Position numbers and translations under genes: made by a program
Shown: positions 52,255 through 61,781 of the stretch, in pieces
Layout: each line of letters begins with the position of its first letter
Position numbering within the stretch: position 1 is the first letter of the stretch
Notes under the pieces: model-generated
Told to the model about the DNA's origin: nothing
The model's input: the letters and a program-made list of their open reading frames with translations, nothing else
The model's database searches: none
From: Phaeobacter bryozoorum
Lineage (GTDB): Bacteria > Pseudomonadota > Alphaproteobacteria > Rhodobacterales > Rhodobacteraceae
Direction: 5' to 3' (one strand)
Length of the DNA stretch: 64,000 bases
NCBI RefSeq assembly: GCF_041893525.1
Contig: NZ_CP169069.1

Positions 52255-53202
52255 ATGAACCGCTATGATCTGAGTGAATTTGTACTGAGCCTGATGGACA
52301 AGGCCAACACCCACACGCCGCTGCATTTCCAGCAGTACATGATCGGGCTGATGCGCGGCATTACGGTGTTTGATTCCGCCTGGTGGGGCTGGTCGGTTTT
52401 CCGGGGCGGCAAGATCGCGATGGTCCATACGATGGTCAGCGGTTTGCCGGAGGGGTTCGAGCCCAAGGTCAAAGCGCATCTGGTGAATGACCCCTTTGTG
52501 CGTACCGGCCGTTCCCTGAAACGGTACGCCCGGTCGCTGTCGGTCGAGGATGCTGTGACAGATCCCGGGTTTAAGGTCTTCGCCGAGGAATTCGATCTGA
52601 CCCAGATGCTGAACGGCCATTGCAAGGTGCGCGAAGGGCCGTTCAACTTTTTCATGTCGCTTTACCGGCATGGCCAGAAGCCAGCCTTTACCGACACAGA
52701 GACTGCGGATTTTCTGGCCATCCTACGGCATCTGGAGCAGGCGTTGTCGATGTGCTTACAGCTGGACCTAGGATTGCGGGTGGACCCCTGCAACGAATGG
52801 GCGCTGCTGGACCATGAGGGCGAATTGTTCTTGTGCTCTTCCGGCTTCAATGCGGCGGTGAAAGACGGGCTTGAGCCGGGGCAGAAGCCGACGGCCATGA
52901 TGCGGGAACTGGCGGGTCATACTGTGATCACCCCGCCCTCCGGGACGACCTTCGGCCGCTCCCGTTACTCTGACGACCTTTGGCTGATTTCGGCACAGCC
53001 GGTCAGCCCCCTGAGCCGCCTGTCCCCGAAGGAACGCCATGTTGCGGAGCTGCTGATTTCCGGCGCGACGATGCGGGCGATTGCCGAAGACGTCGGCGTT
53101 TCGGTCAATACTGTGCGGAATCAGGCGGCCTCCATCTATCGGAAAACCGGCGTTCACAGCAAAGTCGAACTGCTGCGACTGGCGGGCAGCCAGCTGCGCT
53201 AG
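52255..53202 (+). CDS. LuxR-family transcriptional regulator
   Basis: A 315-residue regulator with a large N-terminal domain of unrecognised family and a GerE/LuxR helix-turn-helix at the end: LSPKERHVAELLISGATMRAIAEDVGVSVNTVRNQAASIYRKTG in two parts. It lacks a clear acyl-homoserine-lactone-binding signature, so a metabolite ligand is more likely. The ATG at 52255 was chosen because an upstream start would place the palindrome inside the gene. It sits between two operons that carry the same palindrome and is probably autoregulated. Confidence 0.85.
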   Translation: MNRYDLSEFVLSLMDKANTHTPLHFQQYMIGLMRGITVFDSAWWGWSVFRGGKIAMVHTMVSGLPEGFEPKVKAHLVNDPFVRTGRSLKRYARSLSVEDAVTDPGFKVFAEEFDLTQMLNGHCKVREGPFNFFMSLYRHGQKPAFTDTETADFLAILRHLEQALSMCLQLDLGLRVDPCNEWALLDHEGELFLCSSGFNAAVKDGLEPGQKPTAMMRELAGHTVITPPSGTTFGRSRYSDDLWLISAQPVSPLSRLSPKERHVAELLISGATMRAIAEDVGVSVNTVRNQAASIYRKTGVHSKVELLRLAGSQLR

Positions 53203-53315
53203 AGCTGCACCCGTAGCGTTTCAGACACCTTCATTCCTTCGCTATGCCGCTGATTTCATGTGGCTCCATCGACGTTCCTGCGAGCGCTGCAAAGCTGTAA
53301 ACAATCCGGTCGATG

Positions 53316-53333
53316 ATAGTGCATCTGCACTAT
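53316..53333. promoter_or_regulatory. LuxR-type palindromic operator, copy 2
   Basis: Arms ATAGTGCA and TGCACTAT around TC, the exact reverse complement of copy 1. It lies 51 bases before the ABC binding-protein start, within the 181-bp spacer after the luxR-type gene. Confidence 0.75.
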
Positions 53334-53383
53334 GTCTGGCCCGTTCGCCCTTCCATACCGTTTAGGAAACAGGGAGGATCACC

Positions 53384-54664
53384 ATGACCAAACTCACATC
53401 TTTCAGCCGCCGCAGTTTCCTAGCCGGAACGGCCGCCGCAACCGGCGCACTGGCGATGCCATCCATTGCAACCGCTGCTTCCAAGAAGCTGCGGATCGGA
53501 TTTATCTCGCCGCTGAGCGGGCCCCGCGCCTCGTTCGGGACATCGGACCAGTGGATGGTCGACAGCATCCGCAAGCAGCTGGAGGGCGGGCTGAACTCAG
53601 GTGGCAGCTCCCATGAGGTGGAGATCATCGTGAAGGACAACCAGTCCAACATGAACCGGTCGATCTCTGCGGGCAATGAGCTGATCCTGCGCGATCAGGT
53701 CGATATGCTGCTGATCAACGACGGCGATGCGGCGGTGGCATTGGGCGAGATCGCTGATATCCACGGCATCCCGACGATGAGCACGATGCAACCGTGGCAA
53801 GCCTGGATGTTCCCGCGCGGCTCCAACCCGGAACAGGGCTTTCCCTGGACCTTCCATTTCTTCTGGGGGGCTGATGACGCCATGAGCACCTTTGTGCGGC
53901 TTTGGGATCAGATCGACACCAACAAGAGCGTTGGCGATTTCTATCTCGACAACCCGGTCGGACAGGCCTTTGCCGATCCGGCGATGGGGCTTCCGGGCTT
54001 TATCGAGAGGGGCGGGTATTCGCGCACCGATGGCGGCATGTTCAAGATCGACGCGGATGACTATTCCGCCCAGGTCAGCCGCTTCCGCGACGCCGGCGCC
54101 GATATTGTGACTGGCTTCGGCTTCCCGCCGCATTGGATCACCTTCTGGAATCAGGCGGGGCAGGCGGGCTACACCCCAAAGGCCTGCACCTTTGCTGCGG
54201 CCTTTCTGTTCCCGCAGGCGATCGAGGCGATGGGCGCGCGCGGCGATGGCATGACGACTGAGGTCTGGTGGACCCCGAATGTGCCCTTCGCCTCTTCCTT
54301 CACGGGGCAAAGCGCCCGCGAACTGGCCGGTGCCTGGGAAGCAGACAGCAACGCGCAATGGGTGCAGACGCTGGGCTACAGCCATGCGCTGTTCGAGGTG
54401 GGTCTGAATGCGCTGGTACAGTCCGGCGCCCCCAAGGACCGCGCCGCAGTCCGCGACGTATTTGCTGCCACAAAACTGGAGACGGTTGTGGGGCCGGTGG
54501 ATTTTGCCTCCAGTCCGATCCGAAATGTGGCCAAGACCCAGCTGGCGGGCGGCCAGTGGCGCAAGTCCTCGGGCAAGCATGCGTTTGAACTGGTGATTAC
54601 CGAAAACACCCTCGCGCCTGACATTCGCGTCGAAAGCGAAACCATCGCTCTGCCCAAGGTCTGA
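53384..54664 (+). CDS. ABC transporter substrate-binding protein (branched-chain amino acid/amide type)
   Basis: A 426-residue periplasmic binding protein (Peripla_BP_6) with a twin-arginine-like signal, SRRSFLAGTAAATGALA, so Tat export is likely. The mature start, LRIGFISPLSGPRASFG, is typical of the family. It heads a six-gene operon (binding protein, two ATPases, two permeases, deacetylase). The start has GGGAGG nine bases upstream. The ligand may be an amide or acetylated amine, judging from the deacetylase. Confidence 0.92.
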   Translation: MTKLTSFSRRSFLAGTAAATGALAMPSIATAASKKLRIGFISPLSGPRASFGTSDQWMVDSIRKQLEGGLNSGGSSHEVEIIVKDNQSNMNRSISAGNELILRDQVDMLLINDGDAAVALGEIADIHGIPTMSTMQPWQAWMFPRGSNPEQGFPWTFHFFWGADDAMSTFVRLWDQIDTNKSVGDFYLDNPVGQAFADPAMGLPGFIERGGYSRTDGGMFKIDADDYSAQVSRFRDAGADIVTGFGFPPHWITFWNQAGQAGYTPKACTFAAAFLFPQAIEAMGARGDGMTTEVWWTPNVPFASSFTGQSARELAGAWEADSNAQWVQTLGYSHALFEVGLNALVQSGAPKDRAAVRDVFAATKLETVVGPVDFASSPIRNVAKTQLAGGQWRKSSGKHAFELVITENTLAPDIRVESETIALPKV

Positions 54665-54667
54665 GCC

Positions 54668-55381
54668 ATGTTGGAAGCACGCAATCTCAGCAAGGCGTTT
54701 GGCGGCCTGCGGGTGATCGAGGATGTCTCGGTCACCGTCGCACCGGGCAGCTGCCTTGGGATCATGGGGGGCAATGGCGCGGGCAAGAGCACGTTCTTTG
54801 ACCTCCTGACCGATGTTACACGCGCCGATGGCGGATCGGTCCATGTGGCAGGGCGGGATGTAACCGGGCTGGACACAGCCGGGCGGGTCCGTGCCGGGCT
54901 GGCACGTGCCTTTCAGGTGCCGCGCGCATTTGCCTCTCTCAGCGTTCAAGAGACACTCTATCTGGCCCAGCATGCCAGCCACGGCATCGCGCCCACGGCC
55001 GCACGGGCAAGGGTGGAGGAGATCCTGGAGATCACCGGTCTGGGACCACACCGCAACAATCCCGGCACCGCGCTGCGGTTGTTGGACCGCAAACGGCTCG
55101 AACTGGCAAAGGCGCTGGCCTCCGACCCCAAAGTGATCCTGCTGGACGAGGTGTCCGGCGGGCTGACCGATCAGGAAACCGCCGAGATGGTGCTGCTGGT
55201 CAAGCGGCTGAAGGAAGCGGGGCTGGCGGTCCTGTGGATTGAGCATATCGCCCACGCACTGCAGGAAGCGTCTGACAGGATCATGATGCTGGCGCTGGGT
55301 CGCAAGCTGATTGAGGACCGCCCGGAGGTGGTTGCCGCCGACCCGCAGGTGCGCGCGCTTTATCTGGGGGCGGCGGCATGA
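54668..55381 (+). CDS. Branched-chain type ABC transporter ATPase (LivG-like)
   Basis: A 237-residue ATPase with Walker A GGNGAGKST and Walker B ILLDEVSGGL. The signature loop is atypical: the usual LSGGxxR segment reads LLDRKRLELAKALA. It starts three bases after the binding-protein stop and overlaps the next ATPase gene by four bases. The altered signature could affect ATP hydrolysis at one site of the heterodimer. Confidence 0.88.
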   Translation: MLEARNLSKAFGGLRVIEDVSVTVAPGSCLGIMGGNGAGKSTFFDLLTDVTRADGGSVHVAGRDVTGLDTAGRVRAGLARAFQVPRAFASLSVQETLYLAQHASHGIAPTAARARVEEILEITGLGPHRNNPGTALRLLDRKRLELAKALASDPKVILLDEVSGGLTDQETAEMVLLVKRLKEAGLAVLWIEHIAHALQEASDRIMMLALGRKLIEDRPEVVAADPQVRALYLGAAA

Positions 55382-56082
55382 CCCTGTTGCAGATGCAGAA
55401 CCTGACCGCGCGCTATGGCGATTTCCAGGCTCTGTTCGGGATTGATGCCCATGTGGACGAGGGGGAGACCGTCGCGCTGATCGGTGCCAATGGCGCGGGA
55501 AAGACCACGCTGCTGCGGGCGATTGCCGGGCTGGGCACACGAGAGGCGGGACAGCTGACCTTTGCCGGGCAGGACATTCTGGCGCTGGACCCCGGCGGGC
55601 TGGCGCAGCGCGGCATTGCCATGGTGCCGGAAGGCCGCCGGCTGTTTCCCACCCTGACCGTGGCGGAAAACCTGATGATCGGCGGCGATGTCGGACGGCG
55701 CGGCCACTGGACCCTGCCGCGGGTGCTGCAGCTGTTCGACGAAATCGCGCCGATGGCGCAGCGGCCTGCAGGTCTGCTGTCGGGCGGCCAGCAGCAAATG
55801 GTGGCCATCGGCCGCGCGATGATGACCAACCCGGAGCTTTTGCTGGTGGATGAGGCCTCCCTCGGGCTGGCGCCAGTGATTGTTAATCGGGTGTATGAGG
55901 CTTTGGCCGGCCTCAAGGCGCGCGGCACCACCATTGTGCTGGTCGAACAGGACATCCGCAGGGCGCTGGCAGCCTCTGACCGTTTCTACTGCATGCTCGG
56001 CGGGCAAGTGTCGCTGGCAGGCGCTTCGGATGGTGCCTGTTTCGAGCAGGTGAGTCAGGCCTATTTCGGAGAGAACCAATGA
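55378..56082 (+). CDS. Branched-chain type ABC transporter ATPase (LivF-like)
   Basis: A 234-residue ATPase: Walker A GANGAGKTT, signature LSGGQQQMVAIGRAM, Walker B LLLVDEASLGLAP. It has the EGRRLFPTLTVAENL block that marks LivF. It overlaps its neighbours on both sides by four bases. Confidence 0.92.
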   Translation: MTLLQMQNLTARYGDFQALFGIDAHVDEGETVALIGANGAGKTTLLRAIAGLGTREAGQLTFAGQDILALDPGGLAQRGIAMVPEGRRLFPTLTVAENLMIGGDVGRRGHWTLPRVLQLFDEIAPMAQRPAGLLSGGQQQMVAIGRAMMTNPELLLVDEASLGLAPVIVNRVYEALAGLKARGTTIVLVEQDIRRALAASDRFYCMLGGQVSLAGASDGACFEQVSQAYFGENQ

Positions 56083-56948
56083 GCGCAGCCATAGAAATCC
56101 TGATGAACGGGCTGTTCCTGGGCGGGCTCTATGCGCTGTTCGGGCTGGGGCTGTCGCTGATCTTCGGCGTCATGCGGATTGCCAATATTGCCCATGGCGA
56201 GCTGGCCATTGCCGGCGCGCTGGTGCTGTTCACGCTCAGCGCGGCCTGGCCCGTCAGCCCGCTGTTGCTGATGCCGCTGGTCTGCGCGGGCGCTTTCGCC
56301 TTTGGCTGGCTGCTGCAGGCACAACTGCTGAACCGGGTGCTGAGCCCGGACCCGATGCCTGCGCTGCTGGTCACTTTCGGCCTTTCGGTGGTGATGCAGA
56401 ATGCCATGGTCGGCCTCTACGGCGCCAACAGCCGCAGCATCGACCTGGGGGAAATCAAGACCGCCAACATCACCCTTGCCGGGCAGACAATCGGCTGGCT
56501 GCCGCTTGGTATCTTCCTGCTGTCGCTGGGCCTGTTCGGCGGGTTGCATCTGGTCCTGCGCAAGACCCGGCTGGGCCGCGCCGTTCGCGCGACCTCCGAT
56601 GATGCGGAAACCGTGGCGCTGTTTGCAATCCGCCGTCGACGCATCTTTGCCATTGCCATGGCAGTCTCCGCAGCCTGCGCGGCACTGGCAGGAATGCTGC
56701 TGGCCTCACGCAGTTCGATCACGCCGTTTTCCGGTGCGGAACGCCTGCTCATCGCCTTTGAGGTGATCGTGATCGGCGGCCTTGGCTCAATCTGGGCCAG
56801 CTATCTTGGCGGCATCGCCCTGGCGCTGGTACATGTGGCGGGCTTCTACTTTGATCCGGCGTCGGGGCTGCTCTACGGGCACCTCATGCTGCTGATCTTT
56901 CTTCTCATCCGCCCGCAGGGGCTTGCCGGAAAGGTGGTGACACGATGA
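56079..56948 (+). CDS. Branched-chain type ABC transporter permease (LivH-like)
   Basis: A 289-residue permease with eight or so membrane helices. LivH marks include LNGLFLGGLYALFGLGLSLIFGVMRIANIAHGE at the start (read in parts), VIGGLGSIWASYLGG, and a late LIRPQGLAG. It overlaps both neighbours by four bases. Confidence 0.92.
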   Translation: MSAAIEILMNGLFLGGLYALFGLGLSLIFGVMRIANIAHGELAIAGALVLFTLSAAWPVSPLLLMPLVCAGAFAFGWLLQAQLLNRVLSPDPMPALLVTFGLSVVMQNAMVGLYGANSRSIDLGEIKTANITLAGQTIGWLPLGIFLLSLGLFGGLHLVLRKTRLGRAVRATSDDAETVALFAIRRRRIFAIAMAVSAACAALAGMLLASRSSITPFSGAERLLIAFEVIVIGGLGSIWASYLGGIALALVHVAGFYFDPASGLLYGHLMLLIFLLIRPQGLAGKVVTR

Positions 56949-57880
56949 CCCGCGCAATTCTTGTCCTTTTGCTCACGGCACTTGCTGCCGCGCCTTTTGC
57001 GCTGAATGCAGGCGGGCTGGCGCTGCTGACCGAAATGCTGGTGCTGCTGGCCATCGCCCAAAGCTGGAACCTGCTGGCGGGCTATGGCGGCCTCCTGTCG
57101 CTTGGCCACCACGCCTTTGTCGCCACCGGGGCGTACCTCTTGTTTGCCGTTACACGGGACCTGCCTGTCTCTCCCTACATCATGGTCCCGTTGTCCGGGG
57201 CCGGGGCGGCGCTGCTGGCGCTTGCCCTGACCCCGGTTCTGTTCCGCCTGCGCGAGGTCTATTTCGCCATCGGTATGTGGGTGGCTGCAGAGATCATCAA
57301 GATCGTTGTCAGTCGGCTGCACTACTTCGGAGGCTCCTCCGGCCTGCCGCTTTATGCGGCGCGGCGGATCGATACCAGCTGGCTGCCCGCCTCGGCGCAT
57401 TGGTTTGCGCTGACACTGGCCGCGGGCCTGTGCCTGGGGCTGTGGCTACTGCAGCAAAGCCCCTATGGCCTGCATGTCCATGCGATGCGCGATGACGAAA
57501 CCGCCGCCCGCTCGCTGGGGGTGAAAACCCGGCGGATCAAAGGGACCATCTTTGTCCTGTCGGCGGCGGGGTGCGGGATGGCCGGCGCCATCAGTTTTCT
57601 TGGCACGCTCTATGTCTCGCCAGTCGCCGCCTTCGACATCAACTGGACGGTGAACGTGATCTTCATCTGCGTGATCGGGGGCCTTGGGACCATCCGCGGC
57701 CCGGTGCTGGGCGTGCTGTTGTTCGTCGTCCTGCGAGAGGGGCTCGTTGACTATCCCGGCTGGAGCCAGATTGCCCTCGGCACCATTGCGGTTGCGGTGA
57801 TGCTGACCGCGCCGAAGGGGCTGAGCGGCCTGCTGGACCGCCTGCTCCCCAGAGCCAGAACGGCTGCCAGAGACCCATAA
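56945..57880 (+). CDS. Branched-chain type ABC transporter permease (LivM-like)
   Basis: A 311-residue permease. LivM marks include LLAGYGGLLSLGHHAFVATGAY, MRDDETAARSLGV and VIGGLGTIRGPVLG. It completes the importer. A 139-base spacer separates it from the deacetylase gene. Confidence 0.92.
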   Translation: MTRAILVLLLTALAAAPFALNAGGLALLTEMLVLLAIAQSWNLLAGYGGLLSLGHHAFVATGAYLLFAVTRDLPVSPYIMVPLSGAGAALLALALTPVLFRLREVYFAIGMWVAAEIIKIVVSRLHYFGGSSGLPLYAARRIDTSWLPASAHWFALTLAAGLCLGLWLLQQSPYGLHVHAMRDDETAARSLGVKTRRIKGTIFVLSAAGCGMAGAISFLGTLYVSPVAAFDINWTVNVIFICVIGGLGTIRGPVLGVLLFVVLREGLVDYPGWSQIALGTIAVAVMLTAPKGLSGLLDRLLPRARTAARDP

Positions 57881-58019
57881 TCTCGAACCTCGGCGACGAG
57901 ACGATGACTAAGACTTTGACGCGCGCCGCCTAGCTGGCCGGGTCGCGGCTGCATGCCTAAGCCCGCGCCAATTATGCGCCGCTGCGCTTCTGCAACCTGA
58001 AGATTGAGGAGAGACGATA

Positions 58020-59132
58020 ATGCCGGATACAGGATTCTACTTTGACGAACACTGCCTGTGGCACACGACAGGTGAACACGCGCTGATCATGCCGGTCGGG
58101 GGCTGGGTTCAACCGCCCGCCGGCGCCGGTCATGCGGAATCGCCGGAATCCAAACGGCGACTGAAGTCGCTGATGGATGTGTCCGGGCTGACCGCCCAAT
58201 TGGGCGTCCAGTCGGCCCAGCCAGTCAGCGAATGCGAAATGGCGCGGGTCCACAGCAGTGACTACATTGAGCGTTTCAAGGCGCTGAGCGATGCGGGCGG
58301 CGGGAATGCTGGTCTGTTCTCACCTTTCGGAGCTGGCAGCTACGAAATTGCCGCTTTGTCGGCCGGGCTGGCGCGACAGGCGGTTTTCGATGTGCTGGAC
58401 GGAACCTATCAGAACGCCTATGCCCTGTCGCGCCCGCCGGGGCACCATGCTGGGCGGGATGGTTCCATGGGGTTCTGCCTCTTGGCTAATATCCCGATCG
58501 CGATCGAGGCCGCCAAGGCTGAAAAAGGGCTAGGCCGCGTCGCGGTGCTTGACTGGGATGTGCATCATGGAAACGGCACCCAGGACATATTTTATGAGCG
58601 CGATGATGTTCTGACGATTTCGATTCACCAGCAAAGCTGCTTCCCACCTGGCTCCGGCTTGGGGGAGGAGCGCGGCGCGGGAGCAGGAGCCGACTGCAAC
58701 TTGAACGTCGAGCTGCTGCCGGGCGCAGGCCACCAGTCTTACGCCGACGCGATGGAGCTGCTGGTGTTGCCCGCGCTTTATGAATTCAAACCGGATCTGA
58801 TCATCGTCGCCTGCGGGCTGGATGCCAATAACTTCGATCCGCTCAGCCGAATGACGGCCCACAGCGACACATTCGCCTATCTCACCCGCGCGGTGATGAA
58901 GGCCGCGCGCGATCTATGTGGTGGCAGACTGGTTGCGGTACATGAAGGCGGCTACGCGGAGGCGGTGGTTCCCTTCTGTGCGCACGAAGTGATCGCGACG
59001 ATGGCAGGCATCAAGAGCGATGTCGAAGACCCCTTCCGCGGCGTTGCCGAGGCCAACCAGCCCGCCGCCGATTTCGTCGAATTTCAGCGGAACCGGCTGA
59101 TAAAGTTCGCGGAGCAGATTGCATCAACATAG
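58020..59132 (+). CDS. Class II histone deacetylase-like / acetylpolyamine amidohydrolase
   Basis: A 370-residue arginase-fold zinc hydrolase. The active-site His pair is in SRPPGHHAGR (142-143); zinc ligands are in DWDVHHGNGTQ (178-182) and ACGLDANNFDP; HEGGY is near residue 310. Bacterial members remove acetyl groups from polyamines or other amines. As the last gene after a branched-chain/amide ABC importer, it probably acts on the imported substrate, with the LuxR-linked ALDH downstream in the pathway (inference). The ATG at 58020 follows GGAGAGACGATA. Confidence 0.92.
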   Translation: MPDTGFYFDEHCLWHTTGEHALIMPVGGWVQPPAGAGHAESPESKRRLKSLMDVSGLTAQLGVQSAQPVSECEMARVHSSDYIERFKALSDAGGGNAGLFSPFGAGSYEIAALSAGLARQAVFDVLDGTYQNAYALSRPPGHHAGRDGSMGFCLLANIPIAIEAAKAEKGLGRVAVLDWDVHHGNGTQDIFYERDDVLTISIHQQSCFPPGSGLGEERGAGAGADCNLNVELLPGAGHQSYADAMELLVLPALYEFKPDLIIVACGLDANNFDPLSRMTAHSDTFAYLTRAVMKAARDLCGGRLVAVHEGGYAEAVVPFCAHEVIATMAGIKSDVEDPFRGVAEANQPAADFVEFQRNRLIKFAEQIAST

Positions 59133-59309
59133 TCAGGAGCTCTGGCTCACGGCGCCGGCCGGTTTCCTGGTCTTCGCCTTACCGCTCAATTGCAAGACTA
59201 CCCCGCGATCACACGCGGCAGTTTGTTAAAAAGTAACAGCGACCGATTGGGCTTCAAGCGGGGTATTCTTGCCTCGCTTGGAGCTTTCGAAAAACGGCGA
59301 GCTGCTTCG

Positions 59310-59810
59310 TCACCAGACGTAGACCTCCATCTTGTCGGCGGCTATGGAATAGCCCGTTTGGCCAAGCGCGGTAGATTGCAGTTGCGTCCGCAGTGTTCCC
59401 GTAACCCAAACCGGATCCCAGAGCTGATCCCCCGGCCATGGTTCTGTCGCGGTGACCATCACAAGCTGGTTAGCCGGGGGCGGGGGCGTATGGATGCAGG
59501 CGCCGACATAGGGCACCAGCATGAACTCCGTCACGCCCTTTGCACCGACGTCGAAGGGGATGATGAAACCTGGCATCTTGATATACACACCGTTCAGCTC
59601 TTCGTTCAGCTTCGTCGCATTTGCGTCGTAGATCGGCCGCCAGGTGTCATTCTCAACGTCCATATCGCCTTCGCCGGTGATCTCCGAATAGGGAACTCCC
59701 GGCGGGATCAGGTCATCCCACATGATCTCGCGCGGCGTCGCTGCAGAGGCCACCGTTGGGGCAACCACTGATCCAGACAAGAGCATCAACGCCGTTCTGC
59801 GGTTCATCAT
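59310..59810 (-). CDS. Exported DUF3299 protein of the zinc operon
   Basis: A 166-residue protein with a signal peptide (ALMLLSGSVVAPTVASA). DUF3299 marks include WDDLIPPGVPY, KMPGFIIPFDVGAKGVTEFMLVPYVGACIHTPPPP read in parts, and VWVTGTL. Proteins of this family accompany ZrgA-type zinc uptake operons. The Cys-Ile-His and Tyr/His residues could bind metal. It follows the permease gene by 22 bases; the ATG at 59810 has GAGGTGG upstream. Confidence 0.85.
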   Translation of the reverse strand: MMNRRTALMLLSGSVVAPTVASAATPREIMWDDLIPPGVPYSEITGEGDMDVENDTWRPIYDANATKLNEELNGVYIKMPGFIIPFDVGAKGVTEFMLVPYVGACIHTPPPPANQLVMVTATEPWPGDQLWDPVWVTGTLRTQLQSTALGQTGYSIAADKMEVYVW

Positions 59811-59832
59811 TTGGTCCACCTCGCTTAGTCCA

Positions 59833-61083
59833 CTACATCCTTACCATCATACCATCGGCAACGGACATTCTATAGGCTCTCATCGCAGGTATGAGGCTGA
59901 CAACCATGCCGGCACAGATAACGCTCAGAATGACCCAAAACTCGCGCAGTGTTGGCGCATCAATCGGCAACCACAAGCCAAGCGCGCTGTCGAGAAGGGG
60001 TTGGGAGATGATCAACCCTACATATACCAACCCCAATCCAAGTGTTGCCCCGAGAGTGGCCATCATCATCGCTTCCAACACCAGCAGGCTAAGTATTGTT
60101 AGCGGACCTGCACCCATCGCGCGAAAGATCGCCATTTCGCGGCGCCGTTCATTCAGACTGGAAAAGATCGTGGCCATCATTCCGATCAGCGCGGTCACAA
60201 CCACCATAGCCGAGACTGCAACAAGCGCGGTTTCGGCTATGCCAACAATACCCCATAGCTCTTGCAAAGCCACACCCGGCAGGATCGCCAGCAACGGCTC
60301 TTCGCGATATTCGTTGATGGAACGTTGCAGAGAAAATGTCTGGAGCGGGCTTTTGACACCGACGAGGGCCGCCGTTATCGCTTTCGGTGTCAGGTCCATC
60401 TGACGGATGACATCCACCGGCGTCGCCTGACCGGGGATCTGTGCGCCACTCTGCCAGTCGACATGGATGGCTTCTATCGCCTCCATGCTTATGATGACCG
60501 TGCGGTCAACCGGCGTACCGGTCTTTCCCAGAATTCCAGAGACCCGGAATGGCTGATCTTTGTGTTCGGTGAAAGACGCAAGGCCATGCGCCACGATGAT
60601 CGGATCGCCGACCTTGTAACCCAATGCGGACGCGACGTCGGCCCCAACCACCGCATCAAAAAGATCATCCATGACGGCGCCATTTGCCAGCGTCAACGAC
60701 CTGCCTTGCCGATATCTATAATGCTCAAAAAACTCTTGGGTGGTGCCCATCACACGGAACTGCCGGTGGCTGTCACCAAGGGAGATCGGCACAATCCAGT
60801 CCACATCGGACCGGCCCGCGATGTCCTGATAGCTTTGCCAGCTGACGTTGTTTGTCGCATTCCCGATACGAAATACCGAGTAGAGCAACAACTGCACAGA
60901 TCCCGAGCGGGCGCCGACAATCAGATCGGTCCCGGAAATCGTGTCGGCAAAGCTCGCCTTGGCCCCGGTTCGCACCTTTTCGACGCCAAGAAAAAGGGCG
61001 ACCGACAAAGCGATAGCAAGGATTGTCATACCCACCGTCAGCGCACGCGCAAACAGCGACGCAATCGCCAGCCGCAAAATCAT
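59833..61083 (-). CDS. FtsX/MacB-type ABC permease of the zinc operon
   Basis: A 416-residue permease: one N-terminal helix, a periplasmic MacB_PCD-like domain (about 45-270), then three helices with SSLNERRREMAIFRAMGAGP, the typical FtsX cytoplasmic loop. Such transporters act as mechanotransmitters or extruders and not as channels. It overlaps the ATPase gene by four bases. Its exact role in zinc handling is unknown. Confidence 0.9.
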   Translation of the reverse strand: MILRLAIASLFARALTVGMTILAIALSVALFLGVEKVRTGAKASFADTISGTDLIVGARSGSVQLLLYSVFRIGNATNNVSWQSYQDIAGRSDVDWIVPISLGDSHRQFRVMGTTQEFFEHYRYRQGRSLTLANGAVMDDLFDAVVGADVASALGYKVGDPIIVAHGLASFTEHKDQPFRVSGILGKTGTPVDRTVIISMEAIEAIHVDWQSGAQIPGQATPVDVIRQMDLTPKAITAALVGVKSPLQTFSLQRSINEYREEPLLAILPGVALQELWGIVGIAETALVAVSAMVVVTALIGMMATIFSSLNERRREMAIFRAMGAGPLTILSLLVLEAMMMATLGATLGLGLVYVGLIISQPLLDSALGLWLPIDAPTLREFWVILSVICAGMVVSLIPAMRAYRMSVADGMMVRM

Positions 61084-61775
61084 GATACACCTTTCTGAAC
61101 TTCGGCGATGTCCTCAAGGGTGATGACCCGGTCGAACCTTTTGCCCAGACGGGGATCATAACTCACCAACAATAGTGAAGAGCCCGTAGACGCAGTCTGT
61201 GTGAACAGCACATCGAGAAAGGCGTTCTGGGCGTTGCTATCGAGGGCAGAGGTCGGCTCATCCGCGATGATAAGGGGGGGCTGGCCAATCAAGGCACGGG
61301 CCACCGCGACGCGTTGTTGCTGACCCACGCTGAGCGTCCTGGCCTTTGCGTTGATAAGATGCTCCGGCAGACCCAGGGCAGAACACAAGCGTGCTGCCTC
61401 CGCGGCGGGCTGGCTGACCCGCCTTCGGCGTGAGGGGGCAAAGCGGAGGGGCAGCAGGATATTGTCGATCACGGATCCAAATGGGAGCAAGTTGAACTGC
61501 TGGAAGATAACGCCGATATGCTCCGCCCTGAAGGTATCTCTCGCGCCTCCGCTCAATCGGGAAATATCTCTGTCGGCAACAACAATCTCGCCGCGATCCG
61601 GCAGGATTGTACCGCAGATCAATGACAGCAGCGTTGATTTTCCCGACCCGCTTTCGCCCAGAAGCAGGACTGTTTCACCCGCTGCAAGAGAGAATTGCGG
61701 GACACTCAGCGAGAACCCGGCTCGTCCGCGCCAACGATAGGCCAGTCCAGTGATTTCGAGCGTTGCATCCGTCAC
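61080..61775 (-). CDS. LolD/MacB-type ABC ATPase of the zinc operon
   Basis: A 231-residue ATPase with Walker A GESGSGKST, signature LSVGQQQRVAVARAL and Walker B IIADEPTSALD. The signature reads LSVGQ, where LSGGQ is usual. It pairs with the FtsX-type permease. It starts six bases after the ZrgA-like gene. Confidence 0.9.
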   Translation of the reverse strand: MTDATLEITGLAYRWRGRAGFSLSVPQFSLAAGETVLLLGESGSGKSTLLSLICGTILPDRGEIVVADRDISRLSGGARDTFRAEHIGVIFQQFNLLPFGSVIDNILLPLRFAPSRRRRVSQPAAEAARLCSALGLPEHLINAKARTLSVGQQQRVAVARALIGQPPLIIADEPTSALDSNAQNAFLDVLFTQTASTGSSLLLVSYDPRLGKRFDRVITLEDIAEVQKGVS

Positions 61776-61781
61776 CTACGT

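Noticed and set aside
52255..53202. Treating the LuxR-type protein as an acyl-homoserine-lactone receptor
   Set aside because: I could not find the conserved Trp/Tyr/Asp pattern of the autoinducer domain, and no luxI gene is nearby.
53597..55540. A 647-codon open frame opposite the ABC binding protein and LivG-like gene
   Set aside because: Composition is rich in Arg, His, Gln and Pro as in antisense shadows, and both genes beneath it are unmistakable.
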